Under the pieces are notes generated by a model that saw nothing but the letters and a program-made list of their open reading frames with translations, searched no databases and was not told the origin of the DNA. From Bog-375 sp049698695 (lineage in GTDB: Bacteria; Acidobacteriota; Terriglobia; Bryobacterales; Bryobacteraceae), in NCBI GenBank assembly GCA_049698695.1, contig JBAVYH010000003.1, positions 7,048-71,047 on the forward strand: 64,000 bases of DNA, read 5' to 3'. This document shows positions 59,676 to 64,000 of the stretch, one piece after another. Position 1 is the first letter of the stretch, and every line of letters begins with the position of its first letter. The position numbers and the translations under genes were made by a program.

Positions 59676-61001
59676 CTACCAGAATCGCAGCGGTACATCC
59701 CTCGGAGAGAAGGAGAGCCCCACCCGAGCGTCCCAGAACAGCCGGTTATAGCCGGTGAAGCTGCTGCTTTGATATTTGTTCGCGGTGATGCCGGCCACTG
59801 CGTGCACCACGTGGCTGATCTGCCGGCTGGTCTGCAGGCCGGCGGTGGTGCTCGCATACTCGCCCATGATGTTGCCGATAGACTCCGACCTGTTATAGCC
59901 GGCCGAAAGACTGAAGCTCCACCGGCGAATTCCCGTATACGTATAGCCCGCCAAAGCATCATACGTTTTGGAAGTCAAAAAAAGACCGTTGCCCGGGGTT
60001 ATGGTGTGGCCGCCGGAAATAGACGCAACGCCGCGCGTAAATGTTTTCGACAAGCGTCCCATATAAGTCGGAAGCCAGTCCAAACTGTAGGAGACGACAT
60101 AACCTTGCGTGATTCCCAGCAGCGCCTGAATGACAGGGCTCACAGTAACCACTTGCGGGAACCTGGTTTCCGCTCGCGTCACGCCTCCAAAGCCGGTGAA
60201 CTCCCAGGTTCGGGAGAATTGCACGGCGTAAGTACCGCTAAACCGGTGCAGGTCTGTATTGCTGAAAAGCCCCGCAAAACTGAAGTGCGTATACATATAG
60301 TTGGCGCCAATGGTCGAGTGCCTGGTAATGCGATACTCCATATCCCCGTTTGCGTCCTCGGCGGTGACGCCGTACAAGGCATTCGACCGGTACCGGGTCA
60401 GAGCCCCGTCGCCGCCGAAAGAAAAGGAGAGCCGGGCGGTTCTCTGGTAAGTCAGCAGAACTTGCGTGCCCGTAAAGATCGTCCGGTTATTGAAAAAATC
60501 CGTGGTGGGAGTGTAAGTTGTCGAGGGATCAAACGACACGGTTGTGGAAAGGCTCGGCAACCCATAAGGTTCGGTAAATATGCCGGCGGATTCGTTCAAT
60601 TGCAATATGACATGCCTGGAGAATTGCTGCGTGATACCGAGCATCAGCGACTGGTCGATTCCCGAGTAATAAGTGGCAGGCGTGTATTCGCGAGCCGCGC
60701 CCGCATAATTCAGCGAAATCTTGGTTTGCCTCCAACTGTGGACGCCGCTAATCCCAACATCCAGCTCCAGACCTTTAGAAGCTACATTCGCCAGTTGGCC
60801 CTGGGAATTCGTGGATACGCCGGCTAACCCGGTGTCGTAGATACCGAGCAGCGACAGGAAGGGAATGAAATCGACCTGCGCCGCATTCATGGCCGACGGA
60901 GCCTCACCGCGCGAAAGAATCGCGGGGCCGGCATATTGGGCAAAGGCCGGCACCGCCAGAAAGAGAAATGCTGCGAGGCGCGGCAATTTCACGGTCAACA
61001 C
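59676..61001 (-). CDS. outer-membrane beta-barrel protein
   Basis: A 441-residue exported protein with signal peptide LAAFLFLAVPAFAQY. The remainder is made of alternating hydrophobic/polar strands rich in Tyr, Thr, Ser and Gly with aromatic girdles, ending in LRFW, the usual C-terminal Phe/Trp of barrel proteins. Eight to sixteen strands are plausible. The GTG start is the best choice. It lies next to sugar-transferase and glycosyltransferase genes, so it may help export or anchor exopolysaccharide. Confidence 0.75.
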   Translation of the reverse strand: MLTVKLPRLAAFLFLAVPAFAQYAGPAILSRGEAPSAMNAAQVDFIPFLSLLGIYDTGLAGVSTNSQGQLANVASKGLELDVGISGVHSWRQTKISLNYAGAAREYTPATYYSGIDQSLMLGITQQFSRHVILQLNESAGIFTEPYGLPSLSTTVSFDPSTTYTPTTDFFNNRTIFTGTQVLLTYQRTARLSFSFGGDGALTRYRSNALYGVTAEDANGDMEYRITRHSTIGANYMYTHFSFAGLFSNTDLHRFSGTYAVQFSRTWEFTGFGGVTRAETRFPQVVTVSPVIQALLGITQGYVVSYSLDWLPTYMGRLSKTFTRGVASISGGHTITPGNGLFLTSKTYDALAGYTYTGIRRWSFSLSAGYNRSESIGNIMGEYASTTAGLQTSRQISHVVHAVAGITANKYQSSSFTGYNRLFWDARVGLSFSPRDVPLRFW

Positions 61002-61107
61002 CTGCTTACGCTCCTGTGGCCATTCGTTCGGCTAGAGATCGCAATTCAAAGTTTGACGCGAACTTCGGAGGGCTGTCAAGCCACGCGCCGCTCTAATACG
61101 CTTTAGT

Positions 61108-61120
61108 AGTACATAGTACT
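61108..61120. promoter_or_regulatory. AGTAC-ATA-GTACT palindrome in the glycosyltransferase promoter region
   Basis: A 5-bp perfect inverted repeat in the divergent gap (61002-61232) between the barrel gene and a glycosyltransferase gene. A possible operator. Confidence 0.3.
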
Positions 61121-61232
61121 CGGATGCAAGCAAAGGTGGCAGGGCAGCAGTTGCAGACCGGTATCGGCGCGGGTTGGATTGGTCGCGATCGCCGCATAAG
61201 ACCCCGGAAGCCGTCCCTTTGGTAAACTCGGC

Positions 61233-62408
61233 GTGGCGATGAAATCCATCAAATTGCTGGCCATCATGGAGGCCAACAGCATCACCGGACCGGCCAAGAA
61301 CCTGCTGCACTTTGCCCGCACGGCCCGTTCTGGTGGCGCTGCGCTGGCCGTAGAAGTGTCTGTCGCCGTCTTCCAGCGCCCGGATGGGCCCGATCTCTTT
61401 ATTCAGGCGGCCCGCGAGATGTCGGTCCCGGTCTATCCTATCGCTGAAGCAGGTCGTTTTGACCGGAGGATCATGGCCGGACTATCGGCCCTCGGCCAAA
61501 GTCTCCAGCCGGACGTGGTGGAAAGCCACGCGGTGAAATCCCATTTTCTGGTCCGGAAATCCGGCCTGAACCGGCTGGCTCCCTGGATAGCGTTCCATCA
61601 TGGTTACACGTGGCCGGACGTGCGGGCGCGCTTGTACAATCAACTGGACCGGTGGTCGCTGCGGGCGGCGTCGCGGGTGGTGACCGTCAGCCAGCCGTTT
61701 CGCCAGGTGTTGATTCGCCATGGGGTCCCGGCTGCGCGCATTGAAATTGTCCACAATGCCATAGATCCGGACTGGGGCCGAGATGCCTTGCCTGCACCGG
61801 CGGAACTCCGTGCCCGGCTGGGAATCGATCCGGCGCGAAAAGTGATTTTGATCGTGGGCCGCCTCTCTCGTGAAAAGGACCACCTTGCGTTGCTGCGGGC
61901 GCTCAGTCAGCTCGCGGCCCCCCGCGCCGGCGACGGCGCCGCGAACGTCCATCTGCTCATCGTTGGCGAGGGGCCGGAACGCCCCAGCATCGAGGCTGCG
62001 ATTCGAGATCTCGGCCTGGGCGAAGTGGTCACTTTAACTGGACAGGTGCCGTCGGCGGAACCCTATTACGGGATCGCCGATCTGGCGGTGCTGTCGTCGC
62101 TGTCGGAGGGTTCGCCCAACGCGCTGCTGGAAGCCATGGCGGCCCGAGTGCCGGTGGTGGCGACGGCGGTTGGAGGCATCCCGGAGATCGTTTCCGACCG
62201 CGAAACCGCGCTCCTGGTCCCGCCGCGGGATCCCGAAGCTTTATGTCGGGCGATGCGGGAGTTGCTAGCCAACGAAACTTTGGCAGGCGGCCTGGCAGCG
62301 CGCGCCTCGGAACTGATTCTGACCCGGCACACGCCCGAAGCCCGAACCAGGCGTCTGGTCGAGATCTACACCGCCGCGCTGGCCAGCCAGGAACGATACT
62401 CTTCGTAG
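61233..62408 (+). CDS. GT4-family glycosyltransferase
   Basis: A 391-residue GT-B enzyme. The nucleotide-sugar-binding half contains ILIVGRLSREKDHLALL and LSSLSEGSPNALLEAMAARVPVVATAVGGIPEIV, with the EX7E-type glutamates. The acceptor half includes IMEANSITGPAKNLL. GTG 61233 or ATG 61239 starts it. It is convergent with the next glycosyltransferase, overlapping it by 43 bp. Confidence 0.88.
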   Translation: MAMKSIKLLAIMEANSITGPAKNLLHFARTARSGGAALAVEVSVAVFQRPDGPDLFIQAAREMSVPVYPIAEAGRFDRRIMAGLSALGQSLQPDVVESHAVKSHFLVRKSGLNRLAPWIAFHHGYTWPDVRARLYNQLDRWSLRAASRVVTVSQPFRQVLIRHGVPAARIEIVHNAIDPDWGRDALPAPAELRARLGIDPARKVILIVGRLSREKDHLALLRALSQLAAPRAGDGAANVHLLIVGEGPERPSIEAAIRDLGLGEVVTLTGQVPSAEPYYGIADLAVLSSLSEGSPNALLEAMAARVPVVATAVGGIPEIVSDRETALLVPPRDPEALCRAMRELLANETLAGGLAARASELILTRHTPEARTRRLVEIYTAALASQERYSS

Positions 62409-63574
62409 AGCCGCTCGCCCAGCAGGCGCCAGTCGTACTGTGCGCGCACCAGGGCCAGGCCGGCTTGAGACCGTGCGTTCCAAAGGCCGGGCTCGGTCGC
62501 GATGGCGGTCAACGCCGGCAGCCAGCCGCTGTCGTCGTTCAGCAGGTCTATGTCGTGGCCCGGGGAAACTGCGAGACCTTCGGCTCCCTGGCGGCTGGAA
62601 ACCACCGGTACGCCGGCCGCCATGGCCTCAAGAATTTTCAAACGCGTGCCGCCGCCCGTGCGCAAAGGCACAATCGCCGCCAGGGCGTCGCGATAGTAGG
62701 GAGCCACGTCGGGAACCGTGCCGGTAACTTCGACGTTCGGTTCGCGCCCAAGCTCCAGTACAGAGGGGGCCGGATTGGACCCGATCAAAGTTAGCCGCCA
62801 ATCCGGAAAACGCTGGTGGATCGCAGGCCACGCGTGGCGAGTAAACCAGCAGGCCGCGTCGATATTGGCATGGAAGTCCATCGCGCCCACGTACACCAGG
62901 CGCTGGCGCGGAACGGCATCCTCCACCGGTGCGAATCTTTCCGTATCCACCCCATTTTCGATAACGGCGACGCGCGCGCCGGGCGCAATTTCGAGCAGTT
63001 GCTCTTTCTCCCGCTGGCTGCAGACCACGTGGCCAAAGCCGCCGCCCAGGATCCGCTTCTCCAGCCTGGCAAGCCGTTTTGCTGTCAGCCCGGCATACAC
63101 TCGTTTGGGAAGAGAGCCCACGTTAGCGGCGAAACGGCGCATCAGCTCGGATTCGATATTGTGCCAATCGTAGACCGCGCGCACCGGGCTTTGCCCCACC
63201 ATCTCGATCAGCCGCACGTACTCGACCATGTGGCAGCTGTCCAGATGAACCAGGTCGAACCGGTTGCGCGCCGCGACTGCGGTGATTACGGCTTTCATTT
63301 CATCGGTCGTATAGTTGAGCACGCTCAAAGGTTGGCGCCCCACCAGGCCGCGCACGATTTTTGGCAGGCTGTAGCGTCCGAGAAGAGGCACAAAGTACAA
63401 TTCGCGAAAGAATTCGAGTTCGCCGGCAGCGGGCTCCGGAAAACCGGGCTGAATGAAGCTCACATAGGTGACTTCGGCGTGGCGGGCCAGGGCCCGTGCG
63501 AGATAATATTCCCGAATTCTTGCCCCGGTCAACAGCGGCAGGCACAAGCGCGGTGAGAAAAAAAGAATCCGCAT
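62366..63574 (-). CDS. GT4-family glycosyltransferase
   Basis: A 402-residue GT-B glycosyltransferase. N-terminus RILFFSPRLCLPLLTGARIREYYLARAL; donor-site segment VPLRTGGGTRLKILEAMAAGVPVVSSRQGAEGL. The family is typical of exopolysaccharide clusters. It overlaps the opposing glycosyltransferase tail to tail. Confidence 0.87.
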   Translation of the reverse strand: MRILFFSPRLCLPLLTGARIREYYLARALARHAEVTYVSFIQPGFPEPAAGELEFFRELYFVPLLGRYSLPKIVRGLVGRQPLSVLNYTTDEMKAVITAVAARNRFDLVHLDSCHMVEYVRLIEMVGQSPVRAVYDWHNIESELMRRFAANVGSLPKRVYAGLTAKRLARLEKRILGGGFGHVVCSQREKEQLLEIAPGARVAVIENGVDTERFAPVEDAVPRQRLVYVGAMDFHANIDAACWFTRHAWPAIHQRFPDWRLTLIGSNPAPSVLELGREPNVEVTGTVPDVAPYYRDALAAIVPLRTGGGTRLKILEAMAAGVPVVSSRQGAEGLAVSPGHDIDLLNDDSGWLPALTAIATEPGLWNARSQAGLALVRAQYDWRLLGERLYEEYRSWLASAAV

Positions 63575-63737
63575 CCAATCAGAGCCAGCGTTTCCTGACC
63601 AGTATCGCCCAGCCGGCGAAAGGCGGCAATCGCAGAGCCGGAGCTAAAGCCTGGATTGGGGGTTGCCGGCTCGATCAGCCGCTTATTGAGGAACAAAAGC
63701 GCCGGTTTTTCGTAAATGGATCACAGGAGTTCTGCGT

Positions 63738-63893
63738 ATGCGAAACACACTTACTTCGAGCGCAGCCGATATCGTGACCGGAGTGTCAGCCCTTGTGGTC
63801 TTTGTCCTTGCCGATAACTATCTTCATCTGGGCGCGGACCTGCGCGTTGCGGTCGTTGTCCTGGCACTTCTGTATCTAGTGTCCTGTCTCTAA
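63738..63893 (+). pseudogene. 5' fragment of a membrane protein gene cut by an IS630 insertion
   Basis: ATG 63738 has AGGAG eight bases upstream. The 51-codon frame encodes two hydrophobic segments (IVTGVSALVVFVLADNYL and VAVVVLALLYLV). Its last four codons and stop appear to be part of the insertion sequence end (after TA at 63877-63878), so the original protein was probably longer and has been truncated. Identity unknown. Confidence 0.55.
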
Positions 63894-64000
63894 AGTTCGT
63901 TTATACTTCCGCACCTTCCTGATGATCGTGTTGGCGCTCGCCACCCACTGGAACGGTTGGGGGGCCTTGTTGCTGTCGCGAATGTATTCGCGGATCGTTT
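63876..64000 (-). mobile_element. right-edge IS630-type insertion sequence, partial
   Basis: The end of an insertion sequence whose transposase C-terminus is read on the minus strand: about 40 residues ending RKVRKYKRTLETGH, preceded by KAPQPFQWVASANTIIRK, a pattern typical of IS630/Tc1-type transposases. The 5' part is outside the window. The terminal repeat probably begins GTGTCCTGTCTC just after a TA target. Confidence 0.65.

Noticed and set aside
1..64000. tRNA or rRNA genes
   Set aside because: No cloverleaf with a GTTCGA-type T-loop and no rRNA landmark seen by eye; a dedicated search was not possible.

Overview
This is a high-GC, gene-dense chromosomal window from a free-living heterotrophic bacterium, almost certainly an Acidobacteriota member of the Solibacter/Bryobacter type. 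Two genes point there: an 844-residue FtsX/MacB-type permease of the Acidobacterial duplicated orphan permease (ADOP) family and an exported protein with the acidobacterial VWFA-related domain. Supporting traits are a DUF4159 protein, a TIGR03790 protein, a PEP-CTERM-like surface protein and dispersed intergenic palindromes. I saw no rRNA, tRNA or CRISPR array. The window cuts cysK at its left edge and an IS630-type transposase at its right edge.

Layout. 1-5.7 kb: cysK behind an Rrf2 regulator, a solitary nuoB, malQ and a NYN-LOTUS RNA-binding protein. 5.7-20 kb: purA, the VWFA and DUF4159 proteins, a CDGSH protein, a sulfurtransferase coupled to a small gene, an alpha/beta-hydrolase-like protein without its serine, a folE-PTPS-PTPS pterin cluster, two exported thioredoxin-fold proteins, thrC divergent from a zinc dehydrogenase, a frameshifted cupin gene and larE. 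20-33.6 kb: gyrA, two coupled membrane proteins, small genes including a hidden 39-codon one, an OmpH/Skp chaperone, a PafA-like phosphatase, a FmdB zinc ribbon and an xdhC-mocA-asmA overlap operon. 33.6-47.4 kb: PhzF, a zinc dehydrogenase, GNAT, the ADOP permease, MFS and APC transporters, a PaiB-like protein, Maf, an M50 protease, the PEP-CTERM-like protein and ribA. 47.4-53.3 kb: a LytS-type kinase, a methyltransferase, a repeat-rich accessory patch with a broken VOC gene, and recJ. 53.3-55.4 kb: a minimal bacterial microcompartment (BMC) locus, with a hexameric shell protein followed by a CoA-acylating aldehyde dehydrogenase. 55.5-64 kb: a beta-CASP hydrolase and an exopolysaccharide/envelope region that ends in an IS insertion.

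The most noteworthy signals are these. The BMC aldehyde dehydrogenase ends at an in-frame UGA, beyond which 67 more codons read on in the same frame and encode a motif-bearing tail. A sugar transferase has lost the Asp-Glu dyad of its family. Two PTPS paralogues sit in tandem and one lacks the catalytic cysteine. Several genes have a -10 hexamer 6-8 nt before the start codon, which implies leaderless mRNAs, and several divergent gene pairs share a palindromic -10. At least three families of intergenic palindromic repeats occur, one of which brackets a nonsense-mutated gene.
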